From assembly GCF_020829665.1 (NCBI RefSeq), contig NZ_JAIVFT010000001.1, positions 496,001 through 560,000 of the forward strand: a stretch of DNA of 64,000 bases. The letters are read 5' to 3'. The notes under the pieces are model-generated. The model searched no databases. It was not told the DNA's origin and saw only the letters and a list, made by a program, of their open reading frames with translations. Source of the DNA: Nostoc sp. CHAB 5824 (lineage in GTDB: Bacteria; Cyanobacteriota; Cyanobacteriia; Cyanobacteriales; Nostocaceae). Shown in pieces: positions 8,128-17,400 of the stretch (position 1 is its first letter; every line of letters begins with the position of its first letter). The position numbers were made by a program, and so were the translations under genes.

Positions 8128-9447
8128 ATGGGCGCTAATACTGTATCAATTACTCAGGAATATCCCCTTTGTGTTACGTCTAACTATAAACAGCCAAATG
8201 TGCTAATTGCACAAGAAGAAATTTATAATTTCTTCCTAAAAATTGTCAATCAAATGTCGCCAGATGATGTTTTACGTAAATTCAAAACTTTATTTATAGA
8301 CGGTCTTGATTCACAAGAGTCTTATTATGTTCCTGGGATATATAAAATTTTTTTAGATAATAACGAACATGAGTTTTGTAATACACTGAAGCGATGTATA
8401 TATATAATAATTAATACTTGGAAAACTTATAGAAAAGACAAATACATCCAAAAATTAGTTAATTTATTTGCTATTGAAGATTTGACAGTAAAAGTCAAGA
8501 ACTTTCCAGCGCTCAATATTTGTAAAAGCTGGCTAGAAAATTTTATAAACAGCAGAGATTACCAAGAAATAAAATTATTTTCTGCCAAACACGATGAATT
8601 ATATAAAGGTCATTGGGCTAATCGCTACACCTCCTATTTATTAGTTGCTCAATCTGTTAATGAGAATAATCCCAGAGAGCAACAAGAGGCTGCCAGAAAG
8701 CTTTATATACAGATAAAAGAAAAATTTAAGTTTGAACTTGCAATATATATTGCTCGTTCTCAGTCTGCCGTGTCAAGCACAACACGTTACAAAAATCCCA
8801 GTATTTTGGGAGATAATGTTCTGCATTTAATAAAATCAATTGTTTTAAAAAGGGGTATGTTTAGCCATGAGAATATTGCCAATATATTTATTAAGCAAAC
8901 TCAAGGACAAACCCTTGAAAAATTTAAAATAAGTATAGAAAAATATCTATTTTTTTCTGTAGATAATCAACAACTAGTCAAAACTTTGCGGCAGCAGTTC
9001 GCAGAAAATTTATTTTTATGGAAGAAAGATGATCATCAAGAAATTATCACTAAAGAATTATTCTTGAGAACCTGTAATCGAGTAATTGATTGTTTGACAA
9101 CAGAAAACGGGAAAGAACCTTCGTTATTATTTATTTTATTGCTTACCCAAGGTCACTCTTTAACATTGGTGATTATACTCTTAAAGACTATTTTGATTTG
9201 TAGAAATTCCCGCAGGCATTTAGAGACTAAAATTGCTCATCTGATTCGTTATTACGAACAATATCCTGAAGATGAGTGTAAGTGGGTAATCAATTTTATG
9301 GAAATTTTTAATATAGCGTTTGCAATTTACGCAGAAAATGTAGAATACAATTTGATTAAGATGAAAGAAGACCAAAGCAGTAATCCGGAGTTAAATCTGG
9401 ATGGTTATCGTGTGTTTTCACAGATGAAGGTAGACAGACAAAAATGA
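8128..9447 (+). CDS. Hypothetical protein, 439 aa
   Basis: A long, clearly open and AT-rich reading frame starting ATG (MGANTVSITQEYP). The protein is almost entirely helical, basic and rich in Lys/Ile/Asn; a hydrophobic stretch near residue 330-350 (LLFILLLTQGHSLTLVIILLK) could be a buried helix. I see no catalytic motif, P-loop or signal peptide and do not recognise the family. It ends 12 bp from the convergent UPF0104 gene. The low GC relative to its neighbours could reflect relaxed selection or transfer. Confidence 0.6.
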   Translation: MGANTVSITQEYPLCVTSNYKQPNVLIAQEEIYNFFLKIVNQMSPDDVLRKFKTLFIDGLDSQESYYVPGIYKIFLDNNEHEFCNTLKRCIYIIINTWKTYRKDKYIQKLVNLFAIEDLTVKVKNFPALNICKSWLENFINSRDYQEIKLFSAKHDELYKGHWANRYTSYLLVAQSVNENNPREQQEAARKLYIQIKEKFKFELAIYIARSQSAVSSTTRYKNPSILGDNVLHLIKSIVLKRGMFSHENIANIFIKQTQGQTLEKFKISIEKYLFFSVDNQQLVKTLRQQFAENLFLWKKDDHQEIITKELFLRTCNRVIDCLTTENGKEPSLLFILLLTQGHSLTLVIILLKTILICRNSRRHLETKIAHLIRYYEQYPEDECKWVINFMEIFNIAFAIYAENVEYNLIKMKEDQSSNPELNLDGYRVFSQMKVDRQK

Positions 9448-9459
9448 GTGTTGCCTGAT

Positions 9460-10380
9460 TCATGATTTAGCAAGGCGTTCGTCTAACAAAGCGAAAGCAG
9501 CACCCGCAGTTTCAGCTAGAATACTAATGAGGCGATATAGAGCGATCGCACTAAATACTAAGGCCCCTGGAAAATGGTGTCGCAAAAGTTCATACGCAGT
9601 CGCTTCAAACACACCTAACCCACCAGGCGCACCCGGAATAACAAAACCTAATAGCCAAGCGCAGCTAAAAGCTCCTAATAATAAAGGAATTTGATTTACA
9701 TTCAACGAATCCAGGGCCAACATAATTAATATAAACCCAGTAGCGCGTAGTACCATAAAGCCCAATTCTCCTAATAATGGACGTAGGGGATAGCTTTTAA
9801 GGCTGAAGGGAACAGTTGGCTTAGTGGTGACAGTAGACTTTTTTGCTTTCAATTTATATAAAAAGCGAATAACTGGGTTTAAGAACCAAGGATGAATCGC
9901 ACAAAGAACTACAGCTAAACTCAGCAATTGTAGTATTTGCAGAACAAGAGTAGTATTAGCTGCTGCAAATTGGCTACTGCATAGGACAATGATGATTAAA
10001 GCAGCCGCTAGCATGAGTAGGGGTTCTAGCAAAACGCTTAAGGTAGCTGCACCAGCAGAAATATTGGCATTTTTGGCGGCTACAATTCGTCCGTAGTGAT
10101 GCCAGATATTACCTGGTAAATACTTAGCTATGTTCGTTTTTAGGTAAACCTGGATGAATTGGGGAGATGATACAGGTTGATTTAACTCTTGCAGAATCCA
10201 AGTCCAGATCCAGCCAGCCCAAGTATGTGCTAGTAAAGTGACGCCTGTAGCGATCGCCATAATTGCCCATCCTACCCCATCAATGCGGATAGCAGTCACT
10301 CCAATCCAATTATCCTTCAGAGCTTTCCCTAAAAAAAACAGCGTTCCGCCCAAAATTATCCAACGTAAAAATTGCTTCAT
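9460..10380 (-). CDS. UPF0104 / lysylphosphatidylglycerol synthase-type membrane protein
   Basis: 306 aa with about eight predicted membrane helices spread from residue 5 to 300. It has the family features KTNIAKYLPGNIWHHYGR (near 83), and AWLLGFVIPGAPGGLGVFEA (near 241), the conserved segment of the flippase-like membrane domain of MprF/AglD relatives. There is no soluble aminoacyl-transferase domain, so it is the membrane domain alone. Family members are proposed lipid or polyprenol-linked glycan transporters; the substrate here is unknown. The start ATG at 10380 begins MKQFLRWIILGG. Confidence 0.85.
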   Translation of the reverse strand: MKQFLRWIILGGTLFFLGKALKDNWIGVTAIRIDGVGWAIMAIATGVTLLAHTWAGWIWTWILQELNQPVSSPQFIQVYLKTNIAKYLPGNIWHHYGRIVAAKNANISAGAATLSVLLEPLLMLAAALIIIVLCSSQFAAANTTLVLQILQLLSLAVVLCAIHPWFLNPVIRFLYKLKAKKSTVTTKPTVPFSLKSYPLRPLLGELGFMVLRATGFILIMLALDSLNVNQIPLLLGAFSCAWLLGFVIPGAPGGLGVFEATAYELLRHHFPGALVFSAIALYRLISILAETAGAAFALLDERLAKS

Positions 10381-10722
10381 GAATTTAGTAATTTAACGGT
10401 TAGAGCAACAAGGGCTGAATGCCTCAACTATTACAGTATCTCAGCTACCTATCCAAAGCTTTTGAAGTATCAAACAGATTGATGTAGTTATTTTTACGAA
10501 AACTATATTACTTTATTTTATATCTCTCTATAGTTAGATAAAAATATTATTTTTGTTTACATTAAAATGTAGCCTGCGCTAGAGGGAAAGAGTATTTTAT
10601 TCTTCATATTCTTAATAGAGGTTATCAAAAGTGAGCGAACCAAAACAAGCACAATAACTTGCTGACCGCTCCAAAGATTCAGCAAACTCATAACTTATTA
10701 ATATTTTGGTAAGGAGGACTAC
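10381..10722. other. Intergenic gap without recognised gene
   Basis: 342 bp between divergent genes, AT-rich around 10490-10560. AAGGAGGA at 10711-10718 is a strong ribosome-binding site that fixes the GTG start of the lipoprotein gene at 10723. I see no RNA gene or clear promoter pair. Confidence 0.5.
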
Positions 10723-11289
10723 GTGAACGCTGTGAGACTATTCTTGAAAAAAATAAGATTGCGCCAGATATTAACTATCTTTTTAGCTGGACTATTGTTG
10801 ATAGTTAGCACTGCTTGTACTGGGGCAAATGCTCAAGGTGCAAATCCACAAAATCCTGCTGTACAAGCTGGTGGAGCAAACAATCCTTATAAGAATGGTG
10901 GAGATAAGTATAGCAACTACAGAATGTCTACCGATCCGAAAATAGCAAACCCAAAAGCTAATCAGGGACGCGACGAAGCTAGCTTACAACCAAGTTCGCA
11001 ATTGTTGATTGCTACAAATAGAGAATCTGAGATACTTTATCCTGGTGCCGAGACACCAGCAGGTAGAGTCCAGAAAGAAGCAGAACTGCCAATTATCACA
11101 GATAAGGACTTCCAACAAGCTGAACCAGGTGGTTTGATTCAGAATGAATCAAATATAGGAGATCGGGTTAAAGATCGTCTTGAGACTGTAAAAGAGAATG
11201 TTGAAGAAGCTTCCGGCTTTTTGAAAGATAAGGCAGATGAAGCGGGTGCTAGACCTGAATTACAAAAAAATCCAGCAGTAGGCAGATAG
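10723..11289 (+). CDS. Putative lipoprotein with amphipathic C-terminus (paralog 1)
   Basis: 188 aa from GTG at 10723, 4 bp after AAGGAGGA. A basic N-terminus (LFLKKIRLRQ) and a hydrophobic span (ILTIFLAGLLLIV) end at Cys32 in VSTACTG, a lipobox-like site. The middle is low in complexity, Asn/Gly/Pro-rich; the C-terminus is a charged amphipathic helix (GDRVKDRLETVKENVEEASG, then FLKDKADEAG) resembling LEA or apolipoprotein helices. The next gene encodes a paralog with its Cys at the same position. Probably exported and lipid-anchored; the function is unknown. Confidence 0.7.
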   Translation: MNAVRLFLKKIRLRQILTIFLAGLLLIVSTACTGANAQGANPQNPAVQAGGANNPYKNGGDKYSNYRMSTDPKIANPKANQGRDEASLQPSSQLLIATNRESEILYPGAETPAGRVQKEAELPIITDKDFQQAEPGGLIQNESNIGDRVKDRLETVKENVEEASGFLKDKADEAGARPELQKNPAVGR

Positions 11290-11387
11290 AACCCTTATTT
11301 TGTCTGAATGCTTGGAATGCAAAATTAATTCCAAATGCCATCTTGGTTGAAGTTTAACTTAGTCACAAAAATGCAAGGAGTAGAAGT

Positions 11388-11957
11388 ATGAAAAAAGCAA
11401 TGAATTGGCTCAAAAGCATTCGTCCCTTGAAAGTTTTAACTGTTTTTTTTGCAGGAATATTCTTATTTCTGACACAAGCTTGTGGTGGCCCAGGAGTAGC
11501 AACACAGCCACCACAGGCTGATGATCAACCAGCTTATACCAAACGATACGATCCCACGAAAGATTATCCTCTCTCCTCTCCGGCTGGTGGAATGAATAAC
11601 TTTAGTGATGTAGAACCCAGAGGGAGAGCAGATGAAAAGGCAGCTAATGACAAAGCTGATGCACTGGCGAAAAATGCTCAAAGAAATGTTGAACAAAAGG
11701 GAATTGACAGCCCAGAGCAATATGGTCGAAATTACAAACAAGGTACACCCCTTGGTGAAAGAGTGAAGAACCTGGGTGAAGATATCGGTAGTTCAGCTGA
11801 GGAAGTTCGTAAAGGTGTTGTTAAAGGGACTCAGCGAGGAATTGAAAATATCAAGGGTAATACCCAGAATGCTGCCGAAGACGTGACAAAAAATGTTCAG
11901 CGTGGGGCTGAGGATGCAGGCGATGCAGTCAAGAAGACAGTCAGAGACGTTGATTGA
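11388..11957 (+). CDS. Putative lipoprotein with amphipathic C-terminus (paralog 2)
   Basis: 189 aa, ATG start preceded by GCAAGGAG. The N-terminus (MNWLKSIRPLKVLTVFFAGI) and the lipobox-like TQACGG with Cys32 align with the neighbouring paralog. The C-terminal half repeats 11-residue-like helical units (EEVRKGVVKGTQRGIENIKG, then NAAEDVTKNVQRGAEDAGDA), giving a long Lys/Glu amphipathic helix. The 98-bp gap and shared strand suggest co-transcription. A hairpin terminator follows at 12025. A stress or cell-envelope role is possible but not shown. Confidence 0.7.
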   Translation: MKKAMNWLKSIRPLKVLTVFFAGIFLFLTQACGGPGVATQPPQADDQPAYTKRYDPTKDYPLSSPAGGMNNFSDVEPRGRADEKAANDKADALAKNAQRNVEQKGIDSPEQYGRNYKQGTPLGERVKNLGEDIGSSAEEVRKGVVKGTQRGIENIKGNTQNAAEDVTKNVQRGAEDAGDAVKKTVRDVD

Positions 11958-12024
11958 AATTAGTCATTCAATCTTTTGCAAAAATCTGAAAGTGCCCACA
12001 GACCTTTAGTCTAGAGCTATCTAA

Positions 12025-12050
12025 ACAAAGCCTGCCTATGCAGGCTTTGT
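12025..12050 (+). terminator. Terminator after lipoprotein pair
   Basis: Perfect 11-bp stem ACAAAGCCTGC / GCAGGCTTTGT with loop CTAT, followed by TTGAGTTTTA. It lies 68 bp after the second lipoprotein stop codon. Confidence 0.75.
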
Positions 12051-12091
12051 TTGAGTTTTATGTGGGTAAGACTTACGCATGACGGTAGATT

Positions 12092-12229
12092 AGGACTTAC
12101 GCTAAAGTACATGCTGTAGGGGCAATACCCTGCGGGAAGCCGCTTCTCTACGAGACGCTCCGCGAACGCGTCTACATGAATTGCCCCTACGTGAAAATAA
12201 GGCTTCCGGCTATTGTTTGCGTAAGTCCT
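12092..12229. mobile_element. MITE-like palindromic element
   Basis: 138 bp bounded by AGGACTTACGC and its exact complement GCGTAAGTCCT, with a nested inverted repeat (GTAGGGGCAAT at 12116, ATTGCCCCTAC at 12180). The centre contains GAGACGCTCCGCGAACGCGTCT. It encodes nothing. Nested terminal inverted repeats with no ORF fit a non-autonomous element (MITE). Many such short elements occur in Nostoc intergenic DNA. Confidence 0.7.
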
Positions 12230-12306
12230 GTAGATATTTTGTACCCCTTGACAACGTTACTTATTTCTGGAATTGCCACCAATAGTTGGAGATTGTAAAC
12301 GAAGAC

Positions 12307-12638
12307 TTGAACTCCGTTAATGAGTCTTTTAGCTCCGTTAATGAGTAGTTGAACTCCATTAATGAGCCTTTTAGCTCCATTAACGAGTCTTTGAACTCCA
12401 TTAATGAGCCTTTTAGCTCCATTAACGAGTCTTTGAACTCCATTAATGAGTCTTTTAGCTCCGTTAATGAGTAGTTGAACTCCATTAATGAGCCTTTTAG
12501 CTCCATTAATGAGTCTTTTAGCTCCATTAACGAGTCTTTGAACTCCATTAATGAGCCTTTGAACTCCGTTCACGAGTCTTTGAACTCCATTAATGAGCCT
12601 TTGAACTCCGTTCACGAGTCTTTGAACTCCGTGAGCAA
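12307..12638. repeat. Tandem array of 21-bp repeats
   Basis: Fifteen full units and one partial unit with an exact 21-bp period; consensus TTGAACTCCATTAATGAG plus three bases, alternating with TTTAGCTCC variants. Because 21 is a multiple of three, long frames stay open on both strands (heptad-like NGAKRLI / NSINEPL), but none has a ribosome-binding site or recognisable ends. I treat it as a DNA repeat; a repetitive peptide is possible. Unit variants are interleaved, suggesting block duplication of 42- and 84-bp higher-order units. Confidence 0.85.
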
Positions 12639-12704
12639 TTTTTTTGTGCTGTCGGTAATTGCCTGCAACTGCGCTGTAGTAGAGTGTAACTAATTGATAG
12701 CGCT

Positions 12705-12803
12705 GTGAATAAAATCCTAATTCGTTCAGCTAATCCTCGAAATAGGGAAAAACTGCCCTTGGATGACGAAGCACAGAATTACCCAACTTCTGTACAAGAT
12801 TGA
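12705..12803 (+). CDS. Possible 32-aa peptide ORF
   Basis: GTG-started frame reading MNKILIRSANPRNREKLPLD and then DEAQNYPTSVQD, ended by TGA. The residue composition is protein-like and polar. It lies between the 21-bp repeat array and the TIR gene. No ribosome-binding site is evident and it could be a remnant of a longer gene. Confidence 0.2.
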   Translation: MNKILIRSANPRNREKLPLDDEAQNYPTSVQD

Positions 12804-12866
12804 CTAGCAACTAGACAAGCTTTTCTACTCAAAAAGCTGAGGGAAGACAAGGTTAATAGTATAGTA

Positions 12867-14402
12867 ATGTTAAACTCACAGACTAAACGCATCTTCATCA
12901 GCTATAAGCGTAATGCTAGCCCCGATGAACCGGTGGCACTGCAAGTCTTCCAGGCGCTATCGCAGCAGCACAAAGTCTTTATCGACCAAACCATGTCCGT
13001 TGGTACACGCTGGGCTGAATGTATTGAAGCAGAAATCCGCCAAGCTGATTTTCTGATTACTTTCCTTTCAGCCTTGTCAACCAGCAGCGAGATGGTGGTT
13101 GCAGAAATAGAGACAGCACACCACTTGGCAAAATCACAAGAAGGACGCCCGATAATTCTCCCAGTGCGTCTGGCCTATCAAGAACCGTTCCTGTATCCCT
13201 TGAGTGCTTACTTAAATGGCATTAACTGGGCGTTCTGGAAAGATGCAGAAGATACGCCGCGCCTGATTGCAGAGTTGTTGCAGGCTGTCTCTGGCGGTGC
13301 ATTGGCTATCAGTGAAGAAAAATCGAAAGCAGACTTACTCCAGATGAGTCAGCCGTCACTCCTACCCCATCCTTTTCCTTCAGCACAGCCAGTCTCGCTG
13401 GAAATGCCGGAAGGGACAATGGAATCGCAATCTGCTTTTTACGTGGAACGCTCATCTGATGCACTTGCTTTGCAGACTATTGAGCGGCAAGGTGTGACAA
13501 TTACAATTAAAGGCCCCCGGCAAATGGGTAAAAGTTCGCTGTTAATCCGCACAATTAATACTGCTGTGAATGCTCTTAAGCGGGTTGCTTTGCTGGATTT
13601 CCAATTGTTTGATAAAGCCGCCCTCACTAATGCCGATCTTTTCTTTAGCCAGTTCTGTACTTGGTTAACTGATGAACTGGAAATGACTGACAAAGTTGAT
13701 GAGTATTGGAATATGCCCTTGGGCAATAGTCAGCGTTGCACTCGCTACGTCGGCCGCTATTTGCTGAAAGAGTTTGGCAACCCCATTGTCTTAGCGATGG
13801 ATGAAGTTGAAAGGGTCTTTGATACAGATTTTCGCTCTGATTTCTTTGGAATGCTGCGAAGCTGGCACAATAGCCGCGCTACTAATTCCATCTGGAAGCA
13901 ACTGGATTTAGCGCTGGTTACTTCCACCGAACCCTACCAGCTAATTGATAATCTCAACCAATCTCCCTTTAATGTTGGGCTAGTAATTGATTTAGAGGAT
14001 TTTACAGCAGAACAGGTTGCTGATTTAAACCGCCGTCATGGTTCACCCCTCAACGCTAGCGAAGAAAAGCAATTAATGGCGTTATTGGGTGGACATCCTT
14101 ATTTAGTACGCCTTGCATTCTATTTAGTTGCTAGCGATCGCCTCCATCCTACCGAACTATTTGCCAATGCGATCGCAGATAATGGCCCCTTTGGCAATCA
14201 TCTGCGTAACCACCTCTTCCGGCTGCATAACAAACAGGAGTTGGTTCAGGGTATGTTCCAAGTAATTCGCCATAACACCTGTGAAGATGAGCGCATTTTC
14301 TTCCGCTTGCGGGGTGCAGGTTTAGTACGCCGGGAAGGGCGTGTAGTGTTTCCCCGTTGTCAACTTTACACCGACTATTTCCGGGAGCATCTGCGTGGTT
14401 AA
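12867..14402 (+). CDS. TIR domain - AAA-like ATPase protein
   Basis: 511 aa. Residues 8-145 form a TIR domain: RIFISYKRN at the first strand, VFIDQTMSVGTRWAECIEAE in the BB-loop region, ADFLITFLSALSTSSEMV and an acidic EIETAHHLA helix. Residues about 180-500 form an AAA-like domain (AAA_35 type) with P-loop GPRQMGKSSLL near 213, Walker B-type PIVLAMDEVERV near 302 and the sensor-like ALVTSTEPYQLI. TIR domains in bacteria often cleave NAD+ or bind partners in antiviral signalling; a STAND-like sensor-effector is plausible. It ends with an 8-bp overlap into the AAA-WD40 gene, whose AAA domain is paralogous. Confidence 0.85.
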   Translation: MLNSQTKRIFISYKRNASPDEPVALQVFQALSQQHKVFIDQTMSVGTRWAECIEAEIRQADFLITFLSALSTSSEMVVAEIETAHHLAKSQEGRPIILPVRLAYQEPFLYPLSAYLNGINWAFWKDAEDTPRLIAELLQAVSGGALAISEEKSKADLLQMSQPSLLPHPFPSAQPVSLEMPEGTMESQSAFYVERSSDALALQTIERQGVTITIKGPRQMGKSSLLIRTINTAVNALKRVALLDFQLFDKAALTNADLFFSQFCTWLTDELEMTDKVDEYWNMPLGNSQRCTRYVGRYLLKEFGNPIVLAMDEVERVFDTDFRSDFFGMLRSWHNSRATNSIWKQLDLALVTSTEPYQLIDNLNQSPFNVGLVIDLEDFTAEQVADLNRRHGSPLNASEEKQLMALLGGHPYLVRLAFYLVASDRLHPTELFANAIADNGPFGNHLRNHLFRLHNKQELVQGMFQVIRHNTCEDERIFFRLRGAGLVRREGRVVFPRCQLYTDYFREHLRG

Positions 14403-17400
14403 TCCAAGCATTTACACTGTAGGTGGGACAGTACAGGCTGGCGGTGGCATTTACATTCCCCGTCAAGCTGATGAAGAATTGTTCAGTTTATGTCGGTTGG
14501 GAACTTTCGCTTATGTGCTAACGCCCCGCCAAATGGGTAAGTCTAGCCTCATGGTACGCACCGCGCAAACACTAACGGACGAGGGAATTCGCTCGGTAAT
14601 TGTTGACCTTCAAGAATTGGGGGCAAATGTCACAGCCGAACAGTGGTATTTTGGCTTTTTGGTCAAACTGGAAGATCAACTCATGCTTGATACAGATGTG
14701 GTGAGTTGGTGGCAAGAACACCAGCATCTGGGAGTATCGCAACGGCTGACACAGTTTTTTGAAAGGGTTTTACTGGCTGAGGTTGAAGGACAAGTTGTGA
14801 TTTTTGTGGATGAAATTGACTCTACTCTCAGCCTGGATTTTACCGATGATTTTTTTATCGCAATTCGTTATCTATATGTTGCCCGTGCTACTAATCCTGA
14901 ATTTGGGCGGCTTTCTTTTGTCTTAATGGGGGTAGCGACTCCCGGCGATTTAATCAGCGATGCCAAGCGCACACCATTTAATATTGGACAGCGTGTAGAT
15001 TTAACTGATTTTACCTTTGAGGAAGCTTTACCCTTAGCTGAGGGATTGAGATTACCCAGCGATGAGGCAAAGCAGATATTAGGCTGGGTGTTGAAGTGGA
15101 CGGGGGGACATCCTTATTTAACGCAGCGTCTTTGTGGTGCCTTGGTTTTGATCCCCCCAACCCCCCTTAAAAAGGGGGGCAATGAACTTCCAGGTTTGGA
15201 GATTTCCTCAACCACTTTTAGCAAGAGTTCTATTTTTCCCCCCTTAAAAAGGGGGGTTAGGGGGGATCGAGTCTTATCCGCAGGCGATATAGACAGAATA
15301 GTTAACAGCACATTTTTTGGTGCGATGAGCGAGCAAGACAATAACTTGCAGTTTGTGCGGGATATGCTAACTAAACGCTCCCCAGACCCACAGGTTTTGA
15401 CTATTTACCGTCAAATTCGTTGTGGTAAGCGGACGGTTGTTGATGAGGAACAGTCCTTAGCTAAATCTCACTTGAAGCTATCGGGGGTGGTGCGGCGGGA
15501 GAATAATGTTTTGCGGGTGCGGAATCAAATCTATCGGCAAGTCTTTGATTATAAGTGGATTAATAAACATTTGCCGTTTAACTTGCGGGATAGGTGGGAA
15601 CAGCTTAAACCTGCACTGCCTTATGTGGCAGTACTGTTAGTATTTTCGGTTTTAATGACGGGAGTAGCTGTGTATGTGAATGACCAACGTCTGATTGTCG
15701 AAGATGCCCGCGATAGAGAAGAACAACAGCGTCTAGAAGCAGAAAATCAACGCAATGAGGCAAAGCGTCAGGCTAAAAATGCGCGGACACAGCAGAAAAA
15801 AGCAGAGGAACAAAGCCGGGAGGCAGAAAAGCAAAAGCGCATTGCTAATCAGGAGAGTGAAAGAGCTAAAAAAGGAGAGGAGCAAGCAAAGTCTGCACAA
15901 CAATTAGCTGAAGAAAGAAGAGCAAAGTTAGCAAATGCACTTGATAAAACAAGAACTGCTGAACAATTAGCTAAGGACAGACAGGCAGACGCTGAAAAGC
16001 AACGAGATTTTGCAAAGTTAAAAGAACAGGAAGCAACTGCTGCTAAAGCAGATGCAGATAAACGTCGGATAAATGCCGAAATTCGCGTCGATAGCCTCAA
16101 ATCACAAAACTTGCTGGCAGCAAATTTAGAAATTGATGCTTTACTAGCAGGCTTGAAGGTAGGAAAACAACTCAAAACTCCAAATAAAAATGTAGAATCA
16201 GATACCCGCGTTTTAGCAGTAGCCACACTTCAGCAGGTAATTTATAAAGTTAAGGAACGTAACCGACTAGAAGGTCATAGCAATTGGGTTAGGGGCGTGA
16301 CATTTAGCCCCGATGGCAAAACCATTGCCTCTGCCAGTGGTGACAAGACGGTGAAGTTGTGGAATCGCAATGGACAACTGTTACAAACTCTCCAAGGTCA
16401 TAGCAGTGAGGTTTTCGGCGTGGCATTTAGCCCCGACGGTCAAACCATTGCCTCTGCCAGCGATGACAAGACGGTGAAGCTGTGGAATCGCAACGGGCAA
16501 CTGTTAAAAACTCTCCAAGGTCACAGCGATTCGGTTAACGGTGTGGCATTTAGCCCCGACGGTCAAACCATTGCCTCTGCCAGTGATGACAAGACGGTGA
16601 AGCTGTGGAATCGCAACGGGCAACTTTTACAAACTCTTCAAGGTCATAGCAATTGGGTTAACGGTGTGGCATTTAGCCCCGACAGTCAAATTATTGTCTC
16701 TGCCAGTAGTGACAACACGGTGAAGTTGTGGAATCGCAATGGGCAACTGTTACAAACTCTCCAAGGTCATAGCAATTCGGTTTTTGGCGTGGCATTTAGC
16801 CCCGACGGTCAAACCATTGCCTCTGCCAGTCGTGACAAGACGGTGAAGCTGTGGAATCGCAATGGGCAACTGTTACAAACTCTCCAAAGTCATAACAATT
16901 GGGTTAGGGGCGTGGCATTTAGCCCCGACGGTCAAACCATTGCCTCTGCCAGTCGTGACACGACGCTGAAGTTGTGGAATCGCAATGGGCAACTGTTACA
17001 AACTCTCCAAGGTCATAGCAGTGAGGTTTTCGGCGTGGCATTTAGCCCCGACGGTCAAACCATTGCCTCTGCCAGTTATGACAACACAGTGAAGCTGTGG
17101 AATCGTAACGAGCAACTGTTACAAACTCTCCAAGGTCATAGCGATTGGGTTTGGGGCGTGGCATTTAGCCCCGACGGTCAAACCATTGCCTCTGCCAGTG
17201 ATGACAAGACGGTGAAGCTGTGGAATCGCAATGGGCAACTGTTACAAACTCTCCAAGGTCATAGCAATTGGGTTAGGGGCGTGACATTTAGCCCCGACGG
17301 TCAAACCATTGCCTCTGCCAGTGGTGACAAGACGGTGAAGTTGTGGAATCGCAACGGGCAACTGTTACAAACTTTCCAAGGTCATAGCGATTTGGTTTGG

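Noticed and set aside
12187..12615. 142-aa minus-strand frame (and other frames) across the 21-bp repeats
   Set aside because: Openness follows from the 21-bp period; no ribosome-binding site or defined ends, so I annotate only the repeat.
12307..12638. CRISPR array
   Set aside because: Units are directly adjacent with no unique spacers and no cas genes nearby.
15114..15341. 75-aa minus frame inside the AAA-WD40 gene
   Set aside because: Antisense reading of the palindromic insert; no start signals.
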